64,000 nt of DNA from Polytrichum commune (GCA_950295325.1 OX485809.1:15128001-15192000); one strand, 5' to 3'; positions 10,712 to 21,404 are shown, counted from the stretch's first letter. The notes: a model not told the origin generated them from the sequence alone. Program-made: numbers and translations.

Positions 10712-13708
10712 ATGACCACATATGTTTGTGATTTATGCATTCTAAACATCGCTAATCAATTATTTTGTCATCCCCCTTGTACTCATTGTATCCTACCATG
10801 CCCACAATACCATCCACCTAGATCCCTAAAAAATCCCTACATAATAAGCCCCCACGCCATCCTACCACACCCACCGACTGCCCCCGTACACCCCCCTAAT
10901 CTTCACATCCCCCATATGCCCCCTCCACCCAATTACATGCTTAAAGACCCCCGCAAATTTCCCATACATGAAATACTAGATCACAAACAAAACCAATCTA
11001 ATGATCATAACGGAATAAATAGAATAGTCACGTCATACCTATGCCAATGGAAAACTGCAAATAATACCACATACCACAAGTGGCATACCCAAAGGGACCT
11101 TTACCCCTACTGTGAAACCAACATATGCAACCACCACACACGCCTACTCACCCATTACTACACGACCAGACAATACAAACACTGTTCACATATCGTTAAT
11201 GCCTACTTCTCCACATCACAACATAAAGACACAAGATACGTCACACCACCCACAAGTATTCCCCGAGCACTTATCTCTATTAATGAATGTAACCCCGATA
11301 ATGACATCGAAACAAACTCTGATACTATCCAAATACAATTCGATGTCGCCCACATATACGAAGATAATGGCCGCCACCTCATCACCATCCCAAAAACTCG
11401 ATTACTATGGTTATGGAAACAATACCACATGTCCCACAATACCACACACGGTCTACAACCAACTACTCAATCATTCGAAACTGAAATCGTTTGGCTATAT
11501 CAAAGATACAAGTACCGTATTCCAAAAAATGACCCACTCAAGCGGGCCCAATACACACTACCCTCCCCAATATTAGATCTCCTAATTACAACATTCAATA
11601 TTAACCATTCATACTTCTCCTCCCCAGTCACATGCCCCACACATTTTACCCAATTCTATTCGCCATTTTCTCGAGACATTATATTTGGTTCCCTAGGCAA
11701 AGCGTTTGCCCATAAATGGCAAGGGATCGGCTATGCACACCCTCACAACGCCACAGACCTACAACAAGCTATTCATTGGGCTCGCATGGCAGCCCAAACT
11801 GACCCACATACAATCACTATCCTTGTATCTCCGGATATTGATTGGTACCAAAACTCCACCCCGCATCAAGGCCCATTCCTGGACACACACGTCATTGCCC
11901 ATTTTGCTGCTGATACTATCATATATGAGGAACCCACAATCCCCCCCGAGCTCAACCTCACAATGAAAGAACCATCAACCATACAAATATTTTGCATTCA
12001 CCATCAAGATAATAACATTGCCACCTCCGACCAAATGAAATTACTACACGATACGGCCAATAGCCTCCAAATATTACACTGTCACACCCAAATTGCACCC
12101 CCTACTCCTTCAAACATCACCGTTAACTCTAGTAAAAACTGGTCTAAATCAAACTATCCTAATACACTCCTACACAATAACACCCCTACCCCTCCACTCC
12201 CAAATTACCAGACAAACCTACCCCGTAAATTCCACCCCCAATTCAGCTACTACACTGATGGCTCCTTTATAAAACCCAAAGAAACTGCCCCTGGCGAATG
12301 GAGAAGAGAAAGAGCTGGCTATGGTATCTACAGTCCCAAAGGCTTAAATATCGCCAAAAGACTCTATGGACACCAAAACATACTACGTGCAGAAATGATG
12401 GCTCTACACCAAACACTAACACTAATAAATACACAATTTCCTAATGAACCCGCATACATATTCACAGACAGTCTAAACGTACTCTATCTACTCAACACCC
12501 AAATTAAACCTCCCACCCTTCATAATAGCCACCCAGACCAAGTCACACTCAACTCCATGGTACAAATCCTTCAAAACCGTACACAACCAATCACAATTTC
12601 CAAAGTTCGAGCACACGTTAACATTGAAGGTAATGAAAAAGCAGATAAACTAGCAAAAGAAGGGTTAGAATTAGAGCACCGTATTGCTACTCGCTCATAT
12701 GAACATGCCCACGCCACCCCATACTATTATAAAAAATACGTATGGGCCTCCATGACGGACGTCCCAGATAAAGGTCCTGTCAGATTCTTAGACAAACAAA
12801 TTATAGAATATGATAGGGAAACCAATATAGCACTCATGGCCACACAAAGCCCCAATACTTCAAAATGGACAGAAAATGTACACATAGACAAAGAACTATC
12901 CAATGAATTTTGGACAAATCCCTTAATCACCGACAAACAAAAATCCTGCATTATTAAATTCCGCACAGGAACATACATGGGCAATGCTAGGAAGCAACTG
13001 TTCTTCGGTCCCCAACACTACCCTTATATTATGTGTCCTATATGCAACTCAAACGAACGAGACACTTGGCTCCATGTTCTACTTACATGTAAACAACAAC
13101 ATATACATTTACTTAGAGTTAAAAGACATAATAAAGCAGTTGGCGAAATTAGGAAGCTCCTAATCTCGTCCGAAAAATCCCGATGCTTTACTCTCATGAA
13201 TGTCGGTACCTTCAATAATAATTCCCCCGAAAATACTGTTCCCAATTGGCTCCTCCCTTGTATATGTAGCACAAACAGGTGTCACTGTAACGCTAGATTT
13301 CAGCCAGATATACTCTGTGTAAAAGGACTGCCATATCAAAGCAACCCTCCCATTGACATTGACCCTAACCTCACCATACAATTTATTGAATTCACATACT
13401 GCAATGATAGATTTTCCTTAGAAGCCACTGAAGCAAAAAATCACAAATATAAGCCTCTAATTGATAGTATCACTGCCAAAGGATGGAAAATCGAACCGCT
13501 TATTGTCATCACAGCTGGGGCCAGAGCTACTGCCCACACCCCATCTATGGAAATTCTTGAAACCAACCTCAAACTACCCATGGCTACCATCAAACATACC
13601 TTCAAAACCATTAATACCATCGCAATTCAATATGCCATGTCAATCCTCCTCCATAAAAGGCGGATTGAAAACCACCAACCGCTCCCACAAAATCTAGACC
13701 CTCCATAA
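10712..13708 (+). CDS. Non-LTR retrotransposon ORF2 C-terminal part: RNase H and PD-(D/E)XK-like endonuclease
   Basis: The frame is 998 codons from the first ATG. That ATG and about the first 10 residues lie in flanking DNA, outside the 12-bp duplication, so they are not the element's own start. Numbering from that ATG, RNase H spans about residues 505-660 with all four catalytic acids in place: D516 (YYTDGSF), E561 (LRAEMMAL), D586 (FTDSLN) and D645 (NEKADKLAKEG). This domain would remove RNA from the cDNA hybrid. A CPIC...HVLLTC knuckle follows from residue 775. Near the C-terminus D866 (FQPDIL) and E893 (FIEFTY) form a PD-(D/E)XT-like signature, as in restriction-like endonucleases (RLE) that nick target DNA for priming. 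Residues 11-500 are rich in H, T, P and N and I do not recognise them. Reverse transcriptase is absent because of the truncation. There is no internal stop, which suggests a young insertion. The nuclease call is by motif only. Confidence 0.75.
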   Translation: MTTYVCDLCILNIANQLFCHPPCTHCILPCPQYHPPRSLKNPYIISPHAILPHPPTAPVHPPNLHIPHMPPPPNYMLKDPRKFPIHEILDHKQNQSNDHNGINRIVTSYLCQWKTANNTTYHKWHTQRDLYPYCETNICNHHTRLLTHYYTTRQYKHCSHIVNAYFSTSQHKDTRYVTPPTSIPRALISINECNPDNDIETNSDTIQIQFDVAHIYEDNGRHLITIPKTRLLWLWKQYHMSHNTTHGLQPTTQSFETEIVWLYQRYKYRIPKNDPLKRAQYTLPSPILDLLITTFNINHSYFSSPVTCPTHFTQFYSPFSRDIIFGSLGKAFAHKWQGIGYAHPHNATDLQQAIHWARMAAQTDPHTITILVSPDIDWYQNSTPHQGPFLDTHVIAHFAADTIIYEEPTIPPELNLTMKEPSTIQIFCIHHQDNNIATSDQMKLLHDTANSLQILHCHTQIAPPTPSNITVNSSKNWSKSNYPNTLLHNNTPTPPLPNYQTNLPRKFHPQFSYYTDGSFIKPKETAPGEWRRERAGYGIYSPKGLNIAKRLYGHQNILRAEMMALHQTLTLINTQFPNEPAYIFTDSLNVLYLLNTQIKPPTLHNSHPDQVTLNSMVQILQNRTQPITISKVRAHVNIEGNEKADKLAKEGLELEHRIATRSYEHAHATPYYYKKYVWASMTDVPDKGPVRFLDKQIIEYDRETNIALMATQSPNTSKWTENVHIDKELSNEFWTNPLITDKQKSCIIKFRTGTYMGNARKQLFFGPQHYPYIMCPICNSNERDTWLHVLLTCKQQHIHLLRVKRHNKAVGEIRKLLISSEKSRCFTLMNVGTFNNNSPENTVPNWLLPCICSTNRCHCNARFQPDILCVKGLPYQSNPPIDIDPNLTIQFIEFTYCNDRFSLEATEAKNHKYKPLIDSITAKGWKIEPLIVITAGARATAHTPSMEILETNLKLPMATIKHTFKTINTIAIQYAMSILLHKRRIENHQPLPQNLDPP

Positions 13709-14058
13709 CTCAAAACTTCACACTCTAAACTCACAATTAGATTATATTTATTTCATTAGTTTTAATGTCCCAATCATATGAGGGATTGGAGCCGCTAGGT
13801 TGGTACAACCTACCACGGAATCATCACCTCGCTTACATCCTCACATTACACCCACTCCTTATACTTTTAACGCTATTCACCCTAGTGGGCCTTGCTGGAC
13901 CCATGTTTTTTGGTTATTATAGTGTCCATCCTCGGAAGAGGAGAGTAGTTTTGTCCCAGCTTCCCCATGTCCTGTGGACATCGGATTGTTGGCATCACGA
14001 ACGGACACTCTATTCACGCTGGCCCCTGAATTGGGACCGGAGTTTCTATCTATCTATC
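10741..14058 (+). mobile_element. 5'-truncated non-LTR retrotransposon (RNase H + RLE type), 3318 bp
   Basis: The perfect 12-bp direct repeat TGATTTATGCAT at 10729-10740 and 14059-14070 brackets this block. The right end is a simple tail of TCTA units (14045-14058) after a GGGACCGGAG motif, the usual 3' form of a non-LTR element. The left edge falls inside an open frame with no promoter, 5' UTR or reverse transcriptase before it, so the copy is 5'-truncated, which is the common outcome of target-primed reverse transcription. A 158-bp relative with the same 3' end and its own 12-bp duplication lies at 56024-56181. The element is C- and A-rich on the plus strand, unlike its AT-rich surroundings. 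Confidence 0.85.
13709..14044 (+). other. 3' untranslated region of the non-LTR element
   Basis: This follows the stop codon and runs to the TCTA tail. The last 70 bases, including ACACTCTATTCAC and GGGACCGGAG, are shared with the short copy at 56024-56181. The conservation of this end is what the element's reverse transcriptase would recognise, by analogy with known non-LTR families. Confidence 0.65.
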
Positions 14059-14070
14059 TGATTTATGCAT

Positions 14071-14754
14071 CTCAAGTGGGTCCCTTTAGACCAATTTGTG
14101 GGATGTTATGCTAATTTTGGGTCAAACTTCCCCCTCAAAAGAAATACACACGTTATAATAGAATTACATGCAATTTCACCTCATGTAGTAGTGGTAAGGG
14201 CCCATCTCGAAGAGGGCTAGGGATGCGTGGTGTCTACGTAAACTCATCCATCGCAAACATGAAAACACAATGAATTAGATTATAGCATGTAAATTACCAT
14301 TTTAAGATGGTTTGACTTTGAAGATAGATTTAGAGAACCCCAAAATAGTGTAGTGTAGTCAAATCGGGATGATTGGTCTTCAATTGTGTAAGGGGCTATT
14401 ATTTAATATAGCCCATCCACGACATATGAGTTTACACAAAGGCCACAAATCCCAAGAGGAGATTGTCTAGCTGCCAGTCGAGTGGGAATTATTGCATATG
14501 AGTATACCTCTCATCCATCCATCCAACATCAAAACTTTTCCCCCTATAGGTTTGTTGCTGATTCATCTCAAATGACCTCAAGTACACTGATGCGGGGTCC
14601 TTAAAGCTAATTTCCGTGTCAAATCAACCCAAAAAGAATCACATATGGGTTGCATACTATTTCAATGCTCTTTACAATGTTGGATGAATTAGATATTCAT
14701 ACACTCGTATACGATACTCCCTCTCACCGGTGCAATGAATGGGGAGAATTAACC
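14071..14754. other. Gene-free stretch
   Basis: No gene or repeat with defined ends was recognised between the non-LTR insertion and the next foldback. Confidence 0.5.
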
Positions 14755-15520
14755 GCTATATTGTTTTGTTCAATTAATGTGACCAACACTAATTCCCAAT
14801 TACCCGCACTATTTTTTGATTATAATTTGAAGGGGCCCAGTATAATTTCCAATGTGAAAAATCAATGTGGGTTTTTTTCTTTTGCATATTTGGATGATTA
14901 TTCAAGGCAAGGCAAGTACTACAAAATTACTAAAGTTAAAGAAGGCAAGTACTATAAAATTAGTGTGGGCCACACTAAATTCCAACCCACATGAATTTCC
15001 CACCCACACTGATTAGACAAACAATGTGGGTATAGATGACCTGGTTGAGTTTGAGAAATAACCTGATGAAGTTCTAGTCTTCAGAAAAAATAACTGATAC
15101 TTTTAGAGGAACCCGTGGAATAAACCTCAAATTGCTAAAGAACAACCGAAAGATCACAACATGTAACTGGTTGGACTTGGGAACACTAGGATCTCGACTG
15201 ATTATACCCAACAACCTCCCCGGACACTGCTCCGGTGTCTACATTATTTTGTCTAATTAGTGTGGGTGGGAAATTCATGTGGGTTGGAAAATAGTGTGGC
15301 CCACACTAATTTCATAGGAATGTGCCTTGGTTAACACTCAGCAATTTTATAGTACTCCGCCTGCCTTGAATCTTCATCCAAATATGCAGACGGAAAATAA
15401 CCACACTAATTCTTCACACTGGAGATTACAGTGGGGGCCAGTTCAAATTAGACTCAAGAAATAGTGTGGCTAAGTGGGAATTAGTGTGGACCACACTAAT
15501 CAGACAAAACGGTGTAGCCC
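14755..15520. mobile_element. Foldback element with arms of about 280 bp
   Basis: The sequence 14755-15035 reappears inverted at about 15235-15520 around a core of about 200 bp. Shared landmarks are GTGTGGGCCACACTA, CAACCCACATGAATTTCCCA and GCATATTTGGATGA. The core (15036-15234) is related to about 2800-2880, since both carry a GGAACACTAGGATCTCG-like block. It is possible that an older repeat sits between the arms. I found no clean duplication at the ends. No transposase is present. Confidence 0.7.
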
Positions 15521-16072
15521 CGGCCCAAATAGTGGTACGGGAGGTGGGGGCGTGGCGACGACGCGGCGTTGGTGGGAGTCCCGGGCTATCATGGCGGCAG
15601 CAAGTCCTTGGGACATGGGAAGCAGCCCGTCCCGACTCCTGGTGACATCCACGCCAGACGTCGACAATCGGAACGCCCATTCCTTTATAAGTATCTCACT
15701 TGCAATTATAGACAGTTGCCCCAGACTGCCCAAATGCGACAAGTCCGCACCTTCTTGCATATCTTCCCCATTGTCGCGTGCCGGTCGATCGCAGCATAAC
15801 TTACAGCCAGAGTACATCACGAGTAGCTCAGCAAAGCTTGGCTCGTGGTAGGCTCTTGGGCCACCATCATAATGAGAAAAAGGTAAGCTGGGTCTTGATC
15901 GGGACACGAGCTGATCCTCCCTCATGAGTTGGTAGCAGTTGCAGAGGTTGGCATTAGGTGTGGCAGCCTCCATTGTTTGAGCTGTATGTAGGCACAGTTC
16001 GGACCTGGTGAGATCCATCACGAATCGAATGCTTTTGTGTGATTCAGCAGCTGATCTGTTGCTGAGCATCAT
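15500..16072 (-). CDS. Unrecognised 190-codon open frame upstream of GRDP
   Basis: This is an uninterrupted minus-strand frame whose start is about 420 bp upstream of the GRDP start, so the two could share a divergent promoter. The predicted protein has no signal peptide, membrane span or motif I recognise. The last 20 or so codons run into the arm of the foldback at 14755-15520, so the 3' end is not trustworthy. The GC-richer composition (about 15530-16070) matches the GRDP gene more than the neighbouring repeats. It may be an exon, promoter or 5' flank DNA, or chance. Confidence 0.25.
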   Translation of the reverse strand: MMLSNRSAAESHKSIRFVMDLTRSELCLHTAQTMEAATPNANLCNCYQLMREDQLVSRSRPSLPFSHYDGGPRAYHEPSFAELLVMYSGCKLCCDRPARDNGEDMQEGADLSHLGSLGQLSIIASEILIKEWAFRLSTSGVDVTRSRDGLLPMSQGLAAAMIARDSHQRRVVATPPPPVPLFGPGLHRFV

Positions 16073-16489
16073 TTGAATGTGTTGTGGGTTTTAGCGGGTT
16101 GGGATAGCTGCTCACCATGTAGTTCCCTATCAGGTTTGTTGAGAAACAAATGGTGTTATGTGCACTGTGGGGCAGTGACCTACATTGTGTGCTTCAATCT
16201 TCCCCAACTGGCCTGGTTTACAAAGCGCCATTGGAGCTGCTATCAATCACCTGAGCTAGACACTGAAATGTTGAAAGGGCTCATGGCGACCACCTTCTTC
16301 ACCAAAGTAACCTCTCCTGGCAATCCAGACTCAAAAATTTAGGAGGAGCCAGGCAGACCCCTGGTTATCTTGTAGAGTCTCATTGAACCGGTGGGTGAAT
16401 GTGGTAGTGGCGTGTTGATCCGGTTTCTGATCCTGGGTTAGCTGGGAGCGGATTATCTGGGTTGAGTACTTGAGATCGAACTGTATATC

Positions 16490-19400
16490 ATGGCAAGTAC
16501 TAATGGGAGCAACAGAGCAAGTCAAGCGAGAGAGTGGAAAGCTGCTCAGGCGATCAAACTATCCGTTCCCAGCCTTGCTGATGCCGCAAAACAGCAGCTG
16601 AATTTCCTCGCCAGAGTGCACCAAGATCAAGGCCTCACCCAAGCTGGGCTCGCTCTTGACATCGCCATTTACAGGTACTGCAACCCATTCAATGTATTCG
16701 TAACCACCGTTGACGGGATATGCATGTGTGTCATAACATCTTGCAACGACTTATCTCTACTTGAATGATGAGGTGCTTTGCTTCTGTCTGCTTGATTTAT
16801 AACCAGGTTTGGTGCGAATGGCAGGTACGAGAGTTGTTGGCTTCCATTGCTCGCAAATCAAGCTGAGAATGGAGAAACTACTGCATTGGTTCCTCCTCTC
16901 GATTGCGCCTGGGTGTGGCATTGCCATCGCCTCAACCCTGTAAGTATATCTATTTCTGGTTTTGGATCATGGTCAAAGCCAATACAGGATATGCAAAACA
17001 TGAAGATGATGCTTTTCAGCCATAGACATCCAGGTCTTTAAACTTGTGGCTACGAATCCCTAACGCTGCAAAGTCCTATGGGATTGTGTTGCTCAGATCC
17101 AGTATGCCCAAGACTGCAAATCGCTGTATGCAAGAGTTCTGGGTGCTACTACCCCGGAACCCGGTTCAATGGTATCCGCAACAGAGATGACCATTCAGCT
17201 ATGGAGAGCGCGCTATCCAAATGAGCCATACAACCACCACCAGTCATTAAAATCTGGCAAAGAAAGGCGGCCAGAAGATTTCAAGAGGGTCTTCACTTAC
17301 AATCTGGCCGATGCAGTTTTGAGACAGACCTCATTCTACTACCAGGTGCTCCTCAATGAATAGCCCTTCAATACGCCAAACTTAATGTCACCAACAGCAC
17401 TTACAGCCGAAGTTGTATTGATTGGTCGATCGATCGATCTGCAATGTCGATCACTGTTTGTTATCTTTTTTCTTACTCCTCAATGTGGTTTGAATATTGC
17501 TGTTGCTAATTGACGTGGCCATCGCCACTGCATTCTTAACAGGTCTCCCAACCCCATTGGAAGCAAGCCGCATTCCTGCAGGCTGCCGAGATGCGCTACA
17601 AAGGGTTCCTACACTTGGCTGCGAAATCGAAAGGGAAACTCTTCCTGGTCCCGACATACGACATTGACTTGATGTGGCACACGCACCAGCTCGACCCCAT
17701 CGCCTACCGAATTGACACGCTTCACGCATTAGGGAAAGTTCTGAACCACGATGATACCGACAGCGATCGACATGAAGGCTCCAAACTCAGCACCAGCTTC
17801 CAAGAGACGAAGCTGCTGTGGGAGGAGATTTACAGTATCCCCTACGAGAAGGCGGGAGCCATGTACCGAGGCATCACACCTACATTACTAACGGGCTCGT
17901 ACCAGGTGGCCGATTTGCTCACCTACTCGAAGAATACTTCGGATACGTACAAGCAGCAGCAGGAAGTGCAATCCGAGGTTTTGGCGCAGCGAGAATCCGT
18001 GCAGGTCTGGATGCACCCCAATTTCCTCGAGTTTTGATAAAGGGTCTCAATTTGTTTGAATAGAGGTTCTATTGGTCAGCGCAGTGGAAGTATCAGTACT
18101 CGTATGTGCACTTGAATCGAGACGTTTGTGTAGTAGGTAGTGTTAGTTACCGCAACACTCAAGCGCTTGAGGAATGGAAGGCTGTTGTGTGCACACGTAT
18201 TAGAGAGTACCTAACCTTCTTCGAGACGCCTTTCCAATAACAGGTTCTCACTTCAGCCATGTGGTCGGGGAATACTTCAATTTTGTAGTGCCGTAAATCC
18301 AAGGTTTTGTTTCACCTCTTGGTAAACAATCTTGGTATAGGAGAGGGGCACCAGTGCTAATGACTCAAGTCTTGATATCCAACAAGTTTTGATATGATAT
18401 TGTTGGGAGGCAGCAATTCGAATTTACTTGTACTGGAGAATCCCTCTTGAGGAAAGCTCTAAATGGTTAGGTTGCGACATTGTGTGTTGGAATATTGCAG
18501 GTTTACATCAACATTCTGGGAGCGAAGAACGTGCCGCTGAAGCGAGCCGGGCCTCTCTTGTTCGTCCGCATGAGGCCGATGCGGAACGCCGGGAAATTCC
18601 AGATGAACACAGCGCAGGTGGAAACCTCAGCTCTTCCAAGATGGAACCAAGCGCCATGGATGCTGAACTTCGAGACATCTGTGGAGGGCATCGTCCTCGA
18701 GCTTCGCACACGCAAGACCTGCTTGTTGGGGAGATTAAAGAAGAGTTCTCAACTTTTGGGGGAAGTCCAAGTGCCGTTCCGGCTTTTGTTGGCCTCCCCC
18801 ACGCTTTCAGCGTTGGATTGGCTGTCGTTGCATAAAGACGAACAGATCTGGGATTTGAATAACAAACCTCCGGCGCTGGAGATTGCAGCTTCCATCACGC
18901 CGCCATTGCCCTCACCTTACCTTTTGAGAGGCATCAATGCCAAGACCACTGATGACAACTTCCAGGACTTGACTGACCGGTGGAGACATATCCAAATGGG
19001 TCGATGGCTAACGAGATCGGTGTTGGACCATAAAGGAAAAGACATCTTCACAGTGCGGATTCGGTAAGTTTCTTTTCATCTTACTCTGTGATCTTCTTAT
19101 TCCAGCTTCCTCTGTACTCTTAAACCAGGGCAACGATCGGCAGTTTTGCATCGCTCAAAACGGAACCTTCCATCTTCGGCTTACATACGAGCACCCATTG
19201 CTTGTTCTTTTTGTAGGAAATTGAAAGGCTGTAGGAAGCCAACCGGAAGTGGAAAAGACTGCTTACCGGTGGGAGAGAACGAGAGAATTGTCGATGTGTA
19301 CCGACCAAATACCTGTGCAAAACCAGAAGAACCTCCTCGTAAGATTCTTTCTTTTTGATCTGATGTTTTTTAATTTGGTTGATCACATGTTGGTCTTCGT

Positions 19401-20648
19401 GTACTTATTGTGCATGCATGTCTTTCAACTGTAGTGATTGGTAACAAATGGTAGTCGGACGTAATGCATTTTGTTTTGAACAACTGCATTGCTGTTTGCG
19501 CATCAGTTGTGTTGGCAGCATCTGCGAAGCAGCTGATGGACACACCAAGAGAACATGAAGAAGCCAAGCTGCAGCGACAATGGGCTCTGTTCGATCCAAC
19601 CACCATTTTTACCGTTAGAAAGAACAGTGATCCCAAATGGGATGAGTATCCGGAATTGACGCTGGAGGGCAACGTGGGATATCCAGTACGTCGTGCCCCG
19701 TGCTCATAATCTTCATTTCTTGCCGGATGCAACCCCATAACGATGATCATACAATGATATTAGATCTTGCAAAAACATATGATATATGGAACGATATGAT
19801 TTGTAACTCATTACTTGCACAGGTTGGACTAGTTTCGGGAAGGTGGTTGCAGTACCAAGTGCGCGACTGCAAACCTGAAGATGAGTGTGGATATGTAACC
19901 CTTGTACGTTACACTCCCGAATGTCCTACGGGCAAGGCTACCGCACTTTTCAACTGGAAATCTGCCGCCATGGAGGTATGCAATAAATTCACACAATTGA
20001 CTATGCCTACTGCCTGCCTCTCTTGCCAAATCCTCACGATTAGGTTTGCAAATAGACAAGCTCTGCAGAAAGATAAACAATCTCCAAATGATTGACGATT
20101 CATCTTATTATGGCTTTACAGGTGATGCCCGGGGAGAATGCGGTGCTTGTGGTGCTCTTATCAACAGTCACCGCCCTCGCCGTGCACGACTTGCTTGGCA
20201 CCATGAGTAGGAAACCAGTGAAGGTGACGAAAAAGAAGATGTTCCCGGACAAAGCCGACTGGGGTATGTTTTCTTGCAATGTTTGTCAACGCAGCTAACA
20301 TGATTGGCTTTCATTTCTATGGAGCTTTTTATAATCCTACTCTCCAAGCACACTAACATGTTCACTGCGGTTCATGTTTCAGGGGCTGTGATTGTGGAGT
20401 CGGCTCATGCAAGACGCCCTGAAACCTGTCCTTCGGGTATCTTGAGCCAGTTTTGGTGGACTTTGAACTCGCAACAATGGATGGACGAGGTTTACGAAAC
20501 CGGTTCCAAATCCGCAGCTGATTGTGGCGGTGCGGGTGCATGCGGGGGTGGTGCATGTTCATCTGGCCGAAGTGGCGGTGCGGGCTGCGGAGGTGGTGCG
20601 GGTTGCGGTGGTGGATGGTTAGGTGGAGGTTGTGGCGGGGGGCGTTGA
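16490..20648 (+). CDS. Glycine-rich domain-containing protein (GRDP, DUF1399), 10 exons, 801 aa
   Basis: Exons read: 16490-16674, 16825-16939, 17097-17345, 17543-18004, 18501-19063, 19235-19338, 19519-19685, 19823-19975, 20122-20263 and 20383-20648. All introns are GT-AG, and the sum (2406 nt) gives 801 codons plus TGA with every phase consistent. Residues 15-330 form the GRDP/DUF1399 region with its hallmarks: WVWHCHRLNP (91-100), PTYDIDLMWHTHQLDP (220-235), DDTDSDR (253-259) and KAGAMYRG (286-293). Exon 5 (338-525) opens with a C2-like strand segment. The C-terminal 42 residues (760-801) are a Gly/Cys-rich tail. Arabidopsis GRDP1 and GRDP2 are linked to stress, ABA and auxin responses, but the molecular activity is not settled. 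The least certain junction is the start of exon 6, where 19235 was chosen because it keeps phase and avoids stops. There is no sign of decay. Confidence 0.88.
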
Positions 20649-20676
20649 TGAATTCCTGTATCATGCTGTACAACAA

Positions 20677-20775
20677 CATCGATCACGGACTTGCAGAATG
20701 AATTTCCACAACATCGATCACTGGCGCTTCCAAGATATCCTAAATCCTAAACATCGATCACGGACTTCCAAGATG
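20677..20775. repeat. Short tandem motif after the GRDP stop
   Basis: The motif ACATCGATCAC occurs three times within about 100 bp just downstream of the GRDP stop codon, twice followed by GGACTT. The block probably lies in the 3' UTR or 3' flank. Confidence 0.65.
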
Positions 20776-20857
20776 AGTTTCAGCCTCATTCGACACAAGA
20801 TTTCTCACATACTTTTTTTTCTATTTCCTTCGCACACACTCGAGGCGTGCTGAAGGA

Positions 20858-21015
20858 ATAATGTCCCACAAGTACCATACTTTTTTCCACAAGGTGATTG
20901 TTTGAAGGAACGTTTCGCAATGTTCCGAGAGTTCCATAGATTTTTCCACGAGGGGTCGCTGTTTGAAGGAACGTTTCTCAATGTTCCACGAGTTTCATAC
21001 ATTTTTGCACGGGTT
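20858..21015. repeat. Tandem repeat of about 60 bp, about 2.7 units
   Basis: Units starting AATGTCCCAC (about 20860), AATGTTCCGAG (about 20919) and AATGTTCCACG (about 20980) share the block TTTGAAGGAACGTTTC. The minus-strand ORF over this region merely translates the repeat, giving a periodic NVPSN-like pattern, and I do not regard it as a gene. Confidence 0.7.
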
Positions 21016-21404
21016 GCTGGAGAATGGCATTCCCATGTTCCAGCCGAAGTGTTACTGGCTGCGCTTTTGATACTCCTCAAATCGGAGGTGAAAAAATAGC
21101 GCTGCTGCTACCTTGACACAATCAGTTTGTTTCCGTGGTTCATATTATCGGCGTGATCCATCAAACCAACATCTCTTGTGGACGCTCCAAGCTGCAAATC
21201 AAGAAGCTGCGAGCAATTGCTTGTAAATTGCAAATACTTTAGAATGCCAGATAGAGCATAAAAGGTGCCAGATACTGATCCGGCACAGTTACACAGAAAC
21301 TCAGTCCAGGTAGGAAACAAGCGTGTCTCTAAAGACCGCCAAGTTTGAACTCACGTTGCGAGCAAACTACCGTAAATATTTTTCAACCCAACCAACATCA
21401 TGGT

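Noticed and set aside
12727-13381. Minus-strand frames at 12727-12984, 13024-13272 and 13160-13381
   Set aside because: They are shadows of the RNase H/nuclease frame on the plus strand.
18428-18835. Alternative frame over GRDP exon 5
   Set aside because: It overlaps exon 5 in another frame and does not fit the splice phases or the family.
19101-19234. Exon 6 of GRDP starting earlier (acceptors near 19130 or 19216)
   Set aside because: These frames hit a stop or break phase with exon 7. The acceptor ending at 19234 keeps phase and reads through.
20492-20686. Proline/histidine-rich minus-strand frame
   Set aside because: It is the complement of the GRDP Gly/Cys-rich tail codons in the last exon.
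20858-21015. CRISPR-like array
   Set aside because: The units are degenerate, continuous and lack spacers, and the genome is eukaryotic.
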